64,000 bases of DNA from Luteipulveratus flavus (lineage in GTDB: Bacteria > Actinomycetota > Actinomycetes > Actinomycetales > Dermatophilaceae), in the NCBI RefSeq assembly GCF_029439465.1, contig NZ_JAROAV010000043.1, forward strand, positions 62,001 through 126,000. Direction: 5' to 3'. How positions within the stretch are numbered: position 1 is the stretch's first letter; each line of letters opens with the position of its first letter. The notes below the pieces were generated by a model. It was not told the origin of the DNA. It worked only from the letters and a program-made list of their open reading frames with translations, and ran no database searches. Below, one piece after another: positions 28,832 to 37,342 of this stretch. A program made the translations under genes and the position numbers.

Positions 28832-29557
28832 ATGACCGAGGACACCGAGCAGGCCACCGCACTGCGGCCGGGCGCGAAGAAGATCAACGAGATCAACGAC
28901 ACGATCCGCTACACGATGTACTCGGTCTTCCGGGTCGCGCGCGAGCTGCCGCGCGACCGTGGCGCGCTCCTCGAGGAGGCGCAGCGCCTGCTGGACGGGC
29001 TTCCCGAGCAGGGCGTGGTCGTCCGTGGCGTCTACGACGTGGGTGGCCTGCGGGCCGACTCCGACCTGATGATCTGGTGGCACGCCGAGGACATCGAGTC
29101 GTTGCAGGCCGCGTACCGCGCGTTCCTGGCCACCGAGCTCGGCCGTCACCTCGAGCCGTTCTGGTCCAACGCCGCGCTGCACCGGCCGGCGGAGTTCAAC
29201 CGCTCGCACATCCCGGCGTTCCTCGCCGAGGAGCGGACCCGCAAGTACGTGTGCGTCTACCCGTTCGTGCGCTCCTACGACTGGTACCTCCTGCCGGAGG
29301 AGGAGCGGCGCACCATGCTCAAGGACCACGGCGTCGCCGCCCGCGACTACCCGGACGTGCGGGCCAACACGGTCGCGTCGTTCGCGCTGGGCGACTACGA
29401 GTGGATCCTGGCGTTCGAGGCCGACGAGCTGCACCGCATCGTCGACCTGATGCGCGACCTGCGGGCGACCGAGGCCCGGCGGCACGTGCGCGAGGAGATC
29501 CCGTTCTTCACCGGTCCCCGCGTCGAGCTCGCCGACCTGGTCGCCCGCCTGCGCTGA
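28832..29557 (+). CDS. hemQ: Coproheme decarboxylase (HemQ, chlorite-dismutase fold)
   Basis: Last step of the coproporphyrin-dependent route, oxidative decarboxylation of coproheme to heme b; 241 residues, the usual actinobacterial length. Recognisable stretches are [32 protein letters not shown] (carrying the tyrosine I take as catalytic), RRTMLKDHG and PFFTG. ATG 28832 is 4 nt after the hemY stop, so the two are an operon. Longer in-frame translation overlapping hemY is not supported by the family start. Confidence 0.93.
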   Translation: MTEDTEQATALRPGAKKINEINDTIRYTMYSVFRVARELPRDRGALLEEAQRLLDGLPEQGVVVRGVYDVGGLRADSDLMIWWHAEDIESLQAAYRAFLATELGRHLEPFWSNAALHRPAEFNRSHIPAFLAEERTRKYVCVYPFVRSYDWYLLPEEERRTMLKDHGVAARDYPDVRANTVASFALGDYEWILAFEADELHRIVDLMRDLRATEARRHVREEIPFFTGPRVELADLVARLR

Positions 29558-29563
29558 GGCCGT

Positions 29564-29980
29564 TCAGGCCTGCGGCTCGAGCCGCAGGCTGACGGAGTTG
29601 ATGCAGTAGCGCTGGTCGGTGGGCGTGGCGTACCCCTCGCCCTCGAACACGTGGCCGAGGTGCGACCCGCAGCTGGCGCAGCGCACCTCCGTCCGGACCA
29701 TCCCCATCGAACGGTCCTGGATGAGCTCGACGTTGTCGTCCTCCGACGGGGCGTAGAACGACGGCCAGCCGCAGTGGCTGTGGAACTTGGTGGTGCTGCG
29801 GAACAGCTCGGCACCACAGGCGCGACAGCTGTACACGCCCTCGGTCTCGGTGTCGGTGTACTCGCCGGTGAACGGGCGCTCGGTGCCCGCCTCACGCAGC
29901 ACGTGGAACTCCTCGGAAGAGAGCTGCTCGCGCCACTCCTGCTCGGAACGGGTCACCGGGTACGACGTCTGCTCGGTCAT
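29564..29980 (-). CDS. msrB: Peptide-methionine (R)-S-oxide reductase
   Basis: Repairs methionine-R-sulfoxide in proteins; cytosolic, 138 residues. Zinc-site cysteines are in [10 protein letters not shown] and [13 protein letters not shown], and the catalytic cysteine in [10 protein letters not shown]. The N-terminus shows the usual [19 protein letters not shown]. Strong AGGAGG ribosome-binding site in front of the ATG. Converges on hemQ; its last seven codons are part of a 22-bp palindrome. Confidence 0.96.
   Translation of the reverse strand: MTEQTSYPVTRSEQEWREQLSSEEFHVLREAGTERPFTGEYTDTETEGVYSCRACGAELFRSTTKFHSHCGWPSFYAPSEDDNVELIQDRSMGMVRTEVRCASCGSHLGHVFEGEGYATPTDQRYCINSVSLRLEPQA
29568..29589. 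terminator. 22-bp perfect palindrome between hemQ and msrB
   Basis: Bases 29568-29578 are the exact reverse complement of 29579-29589 (core GGCTCGAGCC). As RNA on either strand it gives a 9-bp stem with a TCGA loop, a plausible bidirectional terminator. It overlaps the 3' end of the msrB coding region. Confidence 0.5.
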
Positions 29981-30011
29981 GCGTCCTCCTTCTCGTCACA
30001 GTGGTCAACAC

Positions 30012-30045
30012 GAACGGCCGGGCGGTCGTTCCCGCCCGGCCGTTC
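30012..30045 (-). terminator. Hairpin terminator after the ExeM-type nuclease gene
   Basis: GAACGGCCGGGCG (30012-30024) pairs perfectly with CGCCCGGCCGTTC (30033-30045), 13 bp with an 8-nt loop, 20 nt past the stop. Confidence 0.8.
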
Positions 30046-30065
30046 ATGCTGCCCTGCGTCGGGTG

Positions 30066-32468
30066 TCAGCTGCCGCCGCGCAGCTGCAGCCGCACGACCT
30101 GCGGGTCGTGGTCGGAGTCCTGGTCGTGGAACTCGCTGTTGGTGTGCACGATGTCGTAGGAGTACGCCGGGCCGTGCGACCCGGCCGGCGCCTTGAGCAG
30201 AGCCGGGCTGATCAGGATGTGGTCCAGCACCTGACTGTTGCCGTCGAACACGTACGAGTAGCGCTCGTTCGCCGGCAGCGTGCGGGGCAGGTCGGTCAGC
30301 GCCGTCGAGCCGGAGCCGACCAGGATGTTCGCGGTCTCGCTGAACTCGAAGTCGTTCAGGTCACCCAGGACCACGACGTTGGCCTGGGCGTCCGCCGAGA
30401 GGAGCTTGTCGACGAAGCCACGCACCGCGCGGGACTGCTCGTGCCGCTGCGCCTCGGAGAAGCGGGTCGGCTGCTGCCAGCGACCGAACAGCGGGTCGTC
30501 GCCGCCCTTGGACGCGAAGTGGTTCGCGATCACGAAGACCGACTTGCCGCGGAAGCGGAACTGGCCGACCAGCGGCTTGCGCGAGCTGTTCCACGCCGGG
30601 TTCGCCGGGTCGATGCGGCCGGGCGAGGCCGACAGCGTCGTGCCCTTCCCGGTGCCGACCACGGTGGTCGGCGTGGTCGCGTCGCCGCCCGTGACGTCGA
30701 CGAACTCCACGTCACGGTCCGGGCGGTACAGGAAGACCTGGCGGATGTTGCCGCCCGGCTGCCCGCCGTCGGTGTCGTTCTGCGGGTCGATCCAGCGCGC
30801 CTCGTACGCCGGGCCGCCGGCGTCCTTGATCGCGGTGACGAGCTTGTCGACGGTGGCCGAGGAGTCGACCGTGCCGTCGTCGGCGGCACCGCTGTTGTCC
30901 TGGATCTCCTCGAGCGCCAGGACGTCGGGGGAGGCCAGGTTGTGGGTGATCTGGCCGGCGAGCCGCTCGTACTTGGTCGCCGGGTCGCTCGGGGCGAGGT
31001 TCTCGACGTTGAAGGTCGCGACGGCCAGCTGGTTGTTGGTCTGGGTCGCAGTGGTCTCCCGCTGCAGACCCGCGGAGGAAGCCGTACCGACCTGGGTGGC
31101 GAGCAGCTTGAAGTTGCCGAAGCCGTAGTCCATGACGCCGACGGTGTCGCCGGTCAGCGTGTCGCCCACGTTCACGACCGGCATCGCGCCCTTGGGCAGC
31201 AGCGGGTCGTCCAGGATGATGCGCTGGGAGTTCGGCTGGTCGTACCCGCCGTACACCACGCCACCGCTGCGGCTGCGCTGCGCTTGCACCTGCTGGCCCG
31301 GAACGACGGGCAGCTCGCCGTAGGACTCGTTGGTCGGGCCGGTGGCGACGGCGTCGCGGACGCCGACGCGCATGCCCTCCAGCGACTCGTCGAAGTCGAT
31401 CGCGGAGGTCGCGGGGTCGAACGGCACGCCGGGCTTCTCGACCGAGCCGGGGTTGCCGGCCTCGACGGTCTGGGCCGGCGCGACCCGGTCGACACCGAGG
31501 ACGACGGCCGTCGGCAGCGGGTTGCCGCTGGAGGTCGTCGTGACCTTCGGCGAAGCGATCTCGGTCGTGGTGAGGTTGTCGTTGCCACCGGAACCGCCCG
31601 AGCGGAACTCGGTGACGGTCCCGGCCACGGTGACGGCGTCGCCGACGGCCACGGTCGGAGCCGTACGGCTGAAGACGAACACGCCCTCGCTGGTCGCGGG
31701 GTCCTGGTCCGGGGTGGTCGACTGGATCCAGAAGCCGTTCGAGGTCACCGCCGTGACGACGCCGGCGACGTCCCGGACCAGCTGGTTGTTCAGCGGCGAG
31801 ATGTGCGCGGCGCCCTGCACCTCGGCGACGGTGGCGACGACGCCCGTGGGGGGCGGCGGGCCGTCGGTGCAGGTGACGGCGGCGGTGGCCGAGGTCTGCG
31901 GGGCCGGGGTGCCGGCGGTGAAGTCGGCGGCGTTGTTGTCGGTGTCGACGCACGGGTTGGTGCGCGACACCGAGGTGGTGTTGCTGGTCGCCGGGGCGGT
32001 GCCGCCCTCGGAGGCGCTGGCGTTGCCGTACCCGACGAGGTCGACGACCTGGCCGGCCGGGTTGACGACGGCGACGCGGCCCGCGCTGGAGGACATCGCG
32101 ATGGTGCCGGTGGCGTCCGGCGTCGGCAGCGGCGCGGCCGAGGTGTTCGCGCCGTCCGCCTCCTTGACCAGGTAGTGCCGGCCGGGCGCGATCGTGCCGG
32201 TCAGCGGGGTGCGCTGTGCGGTCGTGCCGCTCGCCGACCAGTACTGGACCGACCATCCGGTGAGGTCGACCGGGGCGGAGCCGCGGTTGAACACCTCGAT
32301 GAAGTCGGAGGCGTACGGGGCGCCGGAGTTGCCGCCGCCGCCGTAGGCCTCGGCGACCACGAGATCGGGCGATGCGGCGTGGGCCGACGGGGTGAGGGCG
32401 AGAGCGGCAAGGGCGAGCGACGAGGTGGTGATCGTCGCGGCCAGCCGTCGGCGCGGAGCAGGCTGCAT
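30066..32468 (-). CDS. Secreted ExeM/NucH-type extracellular nuclease with lamin-tail domain
   Basis: An 800-residue exported protein. The Sec signal peptide ends at about residue 32 (ALTPSAHAASP). A lamin-tail domain (about 34-165: LVVAEAYGGGGNSGAPYASDF, DLVGYGNAS) is followed by an OB-like middle region (about 205-450) and a C-terminal endonuclease/exonuclease/phosphatase domain (about 475-800) with NVENL, LALEEIQDN, ANHFASKGGDD, VVLGDLNDF and the terminal DSDHDPQ. These fit a metal-dependent DNase that could degrade extracellular DNA for nutrients or biofilm turnover. No sortase or anchor signal. Ribosome-binding site AAGAAGGT before the ATG, hairpin after the stop. Confidence 0.9.
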   Translation of the reverse strand: MQPAPRRRLAATITTSSLALAALALTPSAHAASPDLVVAEAYGGGGNSGAPYASDFIEVFNRGSAPVDLTGWSVQYWSASGTTAQRTPLTGTIAPGRHYLVKEADGANTSAAPLPTPDATGTIAMSSSAGRVAVVNPAGQVVDLVGYGNASASEGGTAPATSNTTSVSRTNPCVDTDNNAADFTAGTPAPQTSATAAVTCTDGPPPPTGVVATVAEVQGAAHISPLNNQLVRDVAGVVTAVTSNGFWIQSTTPDQDPATSEGVFVFSRTAPTVAVGDAVTVAGTVTEFRSGGSGGNDNLTTTEIASPKVTTTSSGNPLPTAVVLGVDRVAPAQTVEAGNPGSVEKPGVPFDPATSAIDFDESLEGMRVGVRDAVATGPTNESYGELPVVPGQQVQAQRSRSGGVVYGGYDQPNSQRIILDDPLLPKGAMPVVNVGDTLTGDTVGVMDYGFGNFKLLATQVGTASSAGLQRETTATQTNNQLAVATFNVENLAPSDPATKYERLAGQITHNLASPDVLALEEIQDNSGAADDGTVDSSATVDKLVTAIKDAGGPAYEARWIDPQNDTDGGQPGGNIRQVFLYRPDRDVEFVDVTGGDATTPTTVVGTGKGTTLSASPGRIDPANPAWNSSRKPLVGQFRFRGKSVFVIANHFASKGGDDPLFGRWQQPTRFSEAQRHEQSRAVRGFVDKLLSADAQANVVVLGDLNDFEFSETANILVGSGSTALTDLPRTLPANERYSYVFDGNSQVLDHILISPALLKAPAGSHGPAYSYDIVHTNSEFHDQDSDHDPQVVRLQLRGGS

Positions 32469-32545
32469 GTGGACCTTCTTGCGGTGACGTCGGTGGACTC
32501 AGCGACTCTAGGACTCAGGAGCGGCCCGAGTGGGTCAACGTACGT

Positions 32546-32562
32546 AACGGTTGGCAACTGTT
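32546..32562. promoter_or_regulatory. 17-bp imperfect palindrome between nuclease and prim-pol genes
   Basis: AACgGTTG-G-CAACtGTT has arms matching except one position each. It lies 77 bp before the nuclease ATG and 53 bp before the primase-polymerase ATG, beside ACGTACGT. A TTGACC (32538-32533, minus strand) nearby may be a -35 for the nuclease gene. Confidence 0.35.
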
Positions 32563-32614
32563 CACTCCCGCGAACGGCCCGTGCGGGGTCGGTGCTGCTC
32601 TATACAGTCCTGAC

Positions 32615-33661
32615 ATGAGCCCAGCGAAGGCGCAGGTCCTCGAGGTTCCGGGTCCCGACGGGGTGCGCGAGGTCCGGGTCTCCAGCCCCGACCGGGTGCT
32701 GTGGCCCGACGACGGCGTCACCAAGCTCGACCTGGCGCAGTACCTCGTGGCGGTCGCGGAGCCGTTCCTGCGGGCCAACGCCGACCGGCCCGTGGCGCTG
32801 CAACGGTTCCCCGGCGGCATCGACGGCGAGCAGTTCTTCTCCAAGAACCCGCCGCGCGGCGTCCCGGACTACACCCGCACGACGATGTGCACCTATCCCT
32901 CGGGCCGCCAGCACCCGCAGCTGGTCATCGACGAGATCGCCTCGGCCGTGTGGATGGTGCAGATGAACACCATCACCTTCCACCCGTGGCCGATGCGCAG
33001 CGACGACAACGACAACCCCGACGAGCTGCGCATCGACCTGGACCCGCAGCCGGGCCGGGCGTTCGCCGACGTGGTCGAGGCGGCGCTGGCGCTGCGGGAG
33101 CTGATGGAGTCGCTCTCGCTGACGCCGTGGGTCAAGACCAGCGGCAGCCGTGGTCTGCACGTGTACGCCCGGATCGAGCGGACCCACGAGATCCTGCAGG
33201 TCCGCCACGGCGTGATCGGCATCGCCCGGGAGCTGGAGCGGCGACTGCCGGACCTGGTGACCACCGCCTGGTGGAAGGAGGAGCGGGGCGAGCGTATCTT
33301 CGTCGACTTCAACCAGGCGTGCCGGGACCGCACCATCGCCGGGGCGTACTCCGCGCGGCCGCTGCCCGGCGCACCGGTGTCGATGCCGGTGCCGTGGTCG
33401 AGCCTGCGGGACGTCGCGGTGAGCGACTACACCGTACGGACCGCGCCCGGGATCCTCGCCGCGGACGGTGACGCCTGGGCCGGCATGGACGACGCGGTGG
33501 GCGACGTCGCCACCGCCCTCGCGCTCTGGGACGAGGACGTGCAGGAGCGTGGCCTGGGGGAGATGCCGTTCCCGCCGGACTACCCGAAGATGCCCGGTGA
33601 GCCGCGCCGGGTGCAGCCCAGCAAGAAGCGGAACGACCTCCCCGACCCGGCCGACCGGTGA
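32615..33661 (+). CDS. Stand-alone LigD-type primase-polymerase (Prim-Pol)
   Basis: A 348-residue archaeo-eukaryotic primase-like polymerase matching the LigD polymerase domain but without ligase or phosphoesterase modules. Catalytic acidic pair Asp141-Leu-Asp143 in RIDLDPQPG; nucleotide-binding TSGSRGLHVY; the third acidic site in IFVDFNQ. The family fills gaps with ribo- or deoxynucleotides during break or excision repair. TACAGT (32603-32608) precedes the ATG by 6 nt (leaderless). Followed by two coupled genes and two LigC-like ligases; no ku gene is nearby. Confidence 0.9.
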   Translation: MSPAKAQVLEVPGPDGVREVRVSSPDRVLWPDDGVTKLDLAQYLVAVAEPFLRANADRPVALQRFPGGIDGEQFFSKNPPRGVPDYTRTTMCTYPSGRQHPQLVIDEIASAVWMVQMNTITFHPWPMRSDDNDNPDELRIDLDPQPGRAFADVVEAALALRELMESLSLTPWVKTSGSRGLHVYARIERTHEILQVRHGVIGIARELERRLPDLVTTAWWKEERGERIFVDFNQACRDRTIAGAYSARPLPGAPVSMPVPWSSLRDVAVSDYTVRTAPGILAADGDAWAGMDDAVGDVATALALWDEDVQERGLGEMPFPPDYPKMPGEPRRVQPSKKRNDLPDPADR

Positions 33662-33668
33662 GCCTGCC

Positions 33669-34250
33669 GTGGACGACCTGACCATCCAGCCGCTGACGCA
33701 GGAGCGGTGGAAGGACCTGGTGGCGCTGTTCGGCACGCGTGGCGGCGCCTCCTGGTGCTGGTGCCAGTACTTCGTGCAGACCGGTCGCGACTTCTCGATG
33801 GACCGGGACGCCAACCAGCGCGCGCTGCGCGCCCAGATGGTCAGCGCGCAGCGTCCCCTCGGCCTGCTGGCGTACGGCGGGGGCGTGCCGATCGGGTGGG
33901 TCGCCCTCGGGCCGCTCGGGTCCTACCAGCGACTGACCGCGAGCAGGAGCCTCGACGACGTCCGGGGCTCCCGACCGGTGGAGGACGTCTGGCGCACCAG
34001 CTGCTTCGTGGTGAAGGTCGGGCGTCGCCGCCGGGGGGTGTCGACCGCGCTGCTGCGGTCCGCGATCGGGTTCGCGCGCGAGCACGGGGCGCGGTCGCTC
34101 GAGGGACATCCGGTCGACGTGGACGCCCGCACCGGTCGTGTCGGGGGAGACGAGCTCTACCACGGGACGATGTCGATGTTCGTCGCCGAAGGCTTCCGGG
34201 AGATCGGCCGCACCTCGCCCACCCGCCCCGTGATGGAGCTGGTGCTGTGA
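33669..34250 (+). CDS. GNAT-family N-acetyltransferase
   Basis: A 193-residue acetyltransferase domain: N-terminal TIQPLTQERWKDLVALF with SWCWCQYF, acetyl-CoA-binding strand VWRTSCFVVKVGRRRRGVST (the R/Q-x-x-G-x-G/A position is RRRGVS), then ALLRSAIGFAREHGA. GTG 33669 is 7 nt after the Prim-Pol stop; its own stop overlaps the next GTG by 4 nt (GTGA). Substrate unknown; its place inside a repair cluster may be accidental. Confidence 0.8.
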   Translation: MDDLTIQPLTQERWKDLVALFGTRGGASWCWCQYFVQTGRDFSMDRDANQRALRAQMVSAQRPLGLLAYGGGVPIGWVALGPLGSYQRLTASRSLDDVRGSRPVEDVWRTSCFVVKVGRRRRGVSTALLRSAIGFAREHGARSLEGHPVDVDARTGRVGGDELYHGTMSMFVAEGFREIGRTSPTRPVMELVL

Positions 34251-35092
34251 GCGCGGCCGGAGCGGTGCCGGCGCGACCCGTACCCCCGATGCTCTGGATC
34301 GGCGGCATCCAGGGGGCTGGCAAGTCGACCATCGCCGAGCAGCTGGCCCGCCGGTGGGACCTGCCCTGCCAGCACGTCGACGCGTTCACCTACGCCCACC
34401 TGCCCCGCATGCACCCGGTGCCGCAGCTGCACGACCAGCTCGCCCGCGGCACCGACCACGCCGTCGCCATGTGGCACCGGGTCTCGGCGGAGCGGGTCCC
34501 CCTGGTGATCGAGGACATCCACGGTCGCGGTGTCGGCGGCGTGCCGACGCTGGTGGAGGGCCCCCAGCTGACACCCAGTACGGCCGGCTCGCTCGCGGTG
34601 CTGGGTGCGGTGTGGCTGCTGGCCAGTCCGGCGCGCACCCAGCAGGTACGCCGGGCTCGCGCGGTCGCGGCGCAGGACGCCGCGGCGCAGGCACGGGTCG
34701 AGCAGCTCGCACGCCGGGACGAGGCCGTCCTCCGTCAGCTGCGCGCCGCGCTGGAGGCCGCCGGGAGCGTGTACGTCCAGGTCGCCGACCGTCCCGACTG
34801 GAGCCTGGTCGTCGCTCAGGTCGAGGAGGCCCTCGCCGTGGCGCTCGCCGCAGCGCCTCGGCTCCAGGCCGGCGAGCCCCTACGGCGGCAGCGGGCGTAC
34901 GAGAACGCCGCGCTCGCCCACCAGGGTCTGCTGTGGCAGCGGGCCGAGGGCATCCGGACCCTGCCGTCGGCCGAGTTCGCCTGCGAGTGCGGGCGATCGG
35001 GGTGCGTCGCCAGCCGACGAGGCACGCCGGAGGGGTACCAGCGCGCCGCCCTGCGCGGGCCGGTGCTCGCCATCGACCACGTCGCCGTCTGA
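34247..35092 (+). CDS. P-loop NTPase/kinase-like protein with C-terminal Cys-rich tail
   Basis: A 281-residue protein starting at a GTG that overlaps the GNAT stop. Walker A is IGGIQGAGKST (Gly20-Ser27), followed by a stretch typical of uridylate-kinase or shikimate-kinase-like proteins (LARRWDLPCQHVDAF with a candidate acidic residue). The middle region is Ala/Arg-rich and helical. The tail has Cys246, Cys248 and Cys253 (CECGRSGC), a short putative metal-binding motif that I have seen ending diverse actinobacterial proteins. Phosphoryl acceptor unknown. Ends 7 nt before the converging ligase. Confidence 0.65.
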   Translation: MSAAGAVPARPVPPMLWIGGIQGAGKSTIAEQLARRWDLPCQHVDAFTYAHLPRMHPVPQLHDQLARGTDHAVAMWHRVSAERVPLVIEDIHGRGVGGVPTLVEGPQLTPSTAGSLAVLGAVWLLASPARTQQVRRARAVAAQDAAAQARVEQLARRDEAVLRQLRAALEAAGSVYVQVADRPDWSLVVAQVEEALAVALAAAPRLQAGEPLRRQRAYENAALAHQGLLWQRAEGIRTLPSAEFACECGRSGCVASRRGTPEGYQRAALRGPVLAIDHVAV

Positions 35093-35099
35093 GTCGACC

Positions 35100-36164
35100 T
35101 CAGCGCGCCCCGAGGACGTCGTCCAGGTCGTACGCCGGTGCCCGCTCGACCTGCTCGAGCAGGCACGACTCGGGGTCGCGGTCCGGTCGCCACCGCAGGA
35201 AGCCGACGGCGTGCCGGAAGCGGGCGCCCTCCAGCTGGTCGAACTTCACCTCCACCACCCGCTCCGGTCGCAGCCGCACGAAGGACACGTCCTTGCTGGA
35301 GCTGAACCGCGACCGGTCGGTCTCGCCGGTGACGGCCTCTCCGTCGTCGCCCCGCACGACCAGGTCGGCCAGCTCCTCGACCAGCTCGCGCCGGCGGGCC
35401 ATGGTGAACGCGGAGATGCCGCCCACGTTGCGCAGCGTGCCGTCGGAGTCGTACATCCCGAGCAGGAGCGAGCCGACCCCCTCGCCGCTCTTGTGGATGC
35501 GGTAGCCGACGAGCACGGCCTCGGCGGTTCGGGAGTGCTTGATCTTCAGCATGGTCCGCTTACCGGGCTCGTACGTGCCGTCGAGCGGCTTGGCGACGAC
35601 ACCGTCCAGGCCGGCGCCCTCGAAGCGGGTGAACCAGTCGGTCGCCAGGTCGGCGTCCTGGGTCACGCGGGTGAGGTGGAACGGCGCGTCGTCGGCGAGT
35701 CCGTCGAGGCAGGCGACCAGCCGCGCGCGCCGGGTGCTGAACGGCTCGGCGAGCAGCCCGTCGCCGTCGAGGGCGAGCGCGTCGAAGAAGATGACCTCGG
35801 CGGGTGTCTCCGCCGAGAGCTTCTCGACCCGTGAGGCCGCCGGGTGGATGCGCTGGCTGAGCGTCTCCCAGCTCAGTCGTTGCGAGCCCGCCGGGCCGGA
35901 GCGCACGACGATCTCACCGTCGAGCGCGCACCGGCTCGGCAGGTGCGACCGGACCGCCTCGACGATCTCCGGGAAGTACCGGGTGAGGGGGCGGGACCCG
36001 CGAGACGCGAGCTCGACCTCGTCCCCGTCCCGCAGGACCAGGACTCGGAAGCCGTCCCACTTCGGCTCGTACGACAGCCCGCCGGGGACCGAGTCCGCGG
36101 CCGGCACGCTCTTCACCGCCTTGGCCAGCATCGGCGTGATCGGCAGCTCCAGGGGCAGGTCCAT
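35100..36164 (-). CDS. ATP-dependent DNA ligase, LigC-like (minus-strand copy)
   Basis: A 354-residue ligase with only nucleotidyltransferase and OB domains, the size of mycobacterial LigC. Lys35 in SYEPKWDGFR is the AMP-accepting residue; later motifs are FFDALALDGDG (III), GLDGVVAKPLDG (IV) and TMLKIKHSRTAE (V). The OB domain ends with PERVVEVKFDQLEG. ATG 36164 is 6 nt from a -10 like CATGAT (36176-36171). Divergent from a second ligase of the same type 88 bp away. Confidence 0.9.
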   Translation of the reverse strand: MDLPLELPITPMLAKAVKSVPAADSVPGGLSYEPKWDGFRVLVLRDGDEVELASRGSRPLTRYFPEIVEAVRSHLPSRCALDGEIVVRSGPAGSQRLSWETLSQRIHPAASRVEKLSAETPAEVIFFDALALDGDGLLAEPFSTRRARLVACLDGLADDAPFHLTRVTQDADLATDWFTRFEGAGLDGVVAKPLDGTYEPGKRTMLKIKHSRTAEAVLVGYRIHKSGEGVGSLLLGMYDSDGTLRNVGGISAFTMARRRELVEELADLVVRGDDGEAVTGETDRSRFSSSKDVSFVRLRPERVVEVKFDQLEGARFRHAVGFLRWRPDRDPESCLLEQVERAPAYDLDDVLGAR

Positions 36165-36252
36165 GCGCCCATCATGGCCAGTCCCGGTGACGGCCGCAGG
36201 CGCCTGTTCCTCGTGCGGCCCACCGAGCCGCCCGCGACGGGACAATGGGGTG

Positions 36253-37338
36253 ATGCAGCTGCCCGTCACGCCTCCGGTCGCTCCCATGCTGGCCAAGGCC
36301 GTCCCGACGATCCCGCCCGAGGCGTCGTACGAGCCGAAGTGGGACGGCTTTCGCACGATCGTCTTCCGGGACGGCGACGAGGTCGAGCTGGGCAGCCGCA
36401 ACGGCAAGCCGATGACGCGCTACTTCCCTGAGATCGTCGACGCGGTCCGGGCCGAGCTGCCGCAGCGGTGTGTCGTGGACGGCGAGGTCGTCGTGGCAGC
36501 GGGCGGCGTCCTGGACTTCGAGGCGTTGCAGCTGCGGCTGCACCCGGCCCGGTCCAGGGTCGAGCTGCTGGCGGGGCGTACGCCGGCGTCGTTCGTCGCC
36601 TTCGACCTGCTCGCGCTGGGCGACCAGGACCTCACGGGTCGACCGTTCGTCGAGCGCCGAGCGGCCCTCGTCGAGGCGCTGGCCGGAGCCGGCACGTCGG
36701 TGCACCTGTGCCCGGCGACGCGGGACCGCGACAAGGCGCAGCAGTGGTTCACGACGTTCGAGGGCGCCGGCCTCGACGGGGTGATCGCCAAGCCGCTCGA
36801 CGGGATGTACGAGCAGGACCGGCGAGTGATGTTCAAGATCAAGCACACTCGCACTGCGGACTGCGTGCTCACCGGGTTCCGCTGGCACAAGGCGTCCACG
36901 CCGGAGGCGCCGCTCGTCGGCTCGCTGCTGCTGGGCCTGCACGACGGCGACCGGCTGCAGCACGTCGGCGTCGTCGGCTCGTTCACCGCTCGACGTCGCG
37001 CCGAGCTGGTCGAGGAGCTGGAGCCGTTGCGGCCGCGCGAGGGCGACCGGCACCCGTGGTCGGACTGGGTGGAGGCGCAGGCCCGCGAGGGCCATCGCCC
37101 CACCGGTGCCGTGTCGCGGTGGAACACCGGCAAGGACCTGTCGTTCGTCCCGCTGCGCCCCGAGCGCGTCCTCGAGGTGAGGTACGAGCACATGGAGGGC
37201 CACCGCTTCCGCCACCTCGCGCACTTCGTCCGGTGGCGCGAGGACCGTACGCCCGAGTCGTGCACCTACGAGCAGCTGGAGCAGCCGGTGGCGTACGCGC
37301 TCGGCGACATCGTCCCCGGCCTCGGCAGCGCCCGGTGA
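36253..37338 (+). CDS. ATP-dependent DNA ligase, LigC-like (plus-strand copy)
   Basis: A 361-residue paralogue of the divergent ligase. Lys29 in SYEPKWDGFRTIVFRDG is the adenylation site; FVAFDLLALGDQD, GLDGVIAKPLDGMYE and VMFKIKHTRTAD follow. The OB domain ends PERVLEVRYEHMEGHRFRH. ATG 36253 is 6 nt after GACAAT (36241-36246), a leaderless pattern. The pair looks like an old duplication in head-to-head orientation rather than a recent repeat, because the DNA sequences have diverged. Confidence 0.9.
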   Translation: MQLPVTPPVAPMLAKAVPTIPPEASYEPKWDGFRTIVFRDGDEVELGSRNGKPMTRYFPEIVDAVRAELPQRCVVDGEVVVAAGGVLDFEALQLRLHPARSRVELLAGRTPASFVAFDLLALGDQDLTGRPFVERRAALVEALAGAGTSVHLCPATRDRDKAQQWFTTFEGAGLDGVIAKPLDGMYEQDRRVMFKIKHTRTADCVLTGFRWHKASTPEAPLVGSLLLGLHDGDRLQHVGVVGSFTARRRAELVEELEPLRPREGDRHPWSDWVEAQAREGHRPTGAVSRWNTGKDLSFVPLRPERVLEVRYEHMEGHRFRHLAHFVRWREDRTPESCTYEQLEQPVAYALGDIVPGLGSAR

Positions 37339-37342
37339 GGAG

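Noticed and set aside
35100-37338. Recent tandem duplication of the ligase gene
   Set aside because: The two proteins are clearly paralogous but differ throughout, including motif flanks and C-termini; there is no DNA-level repeat.
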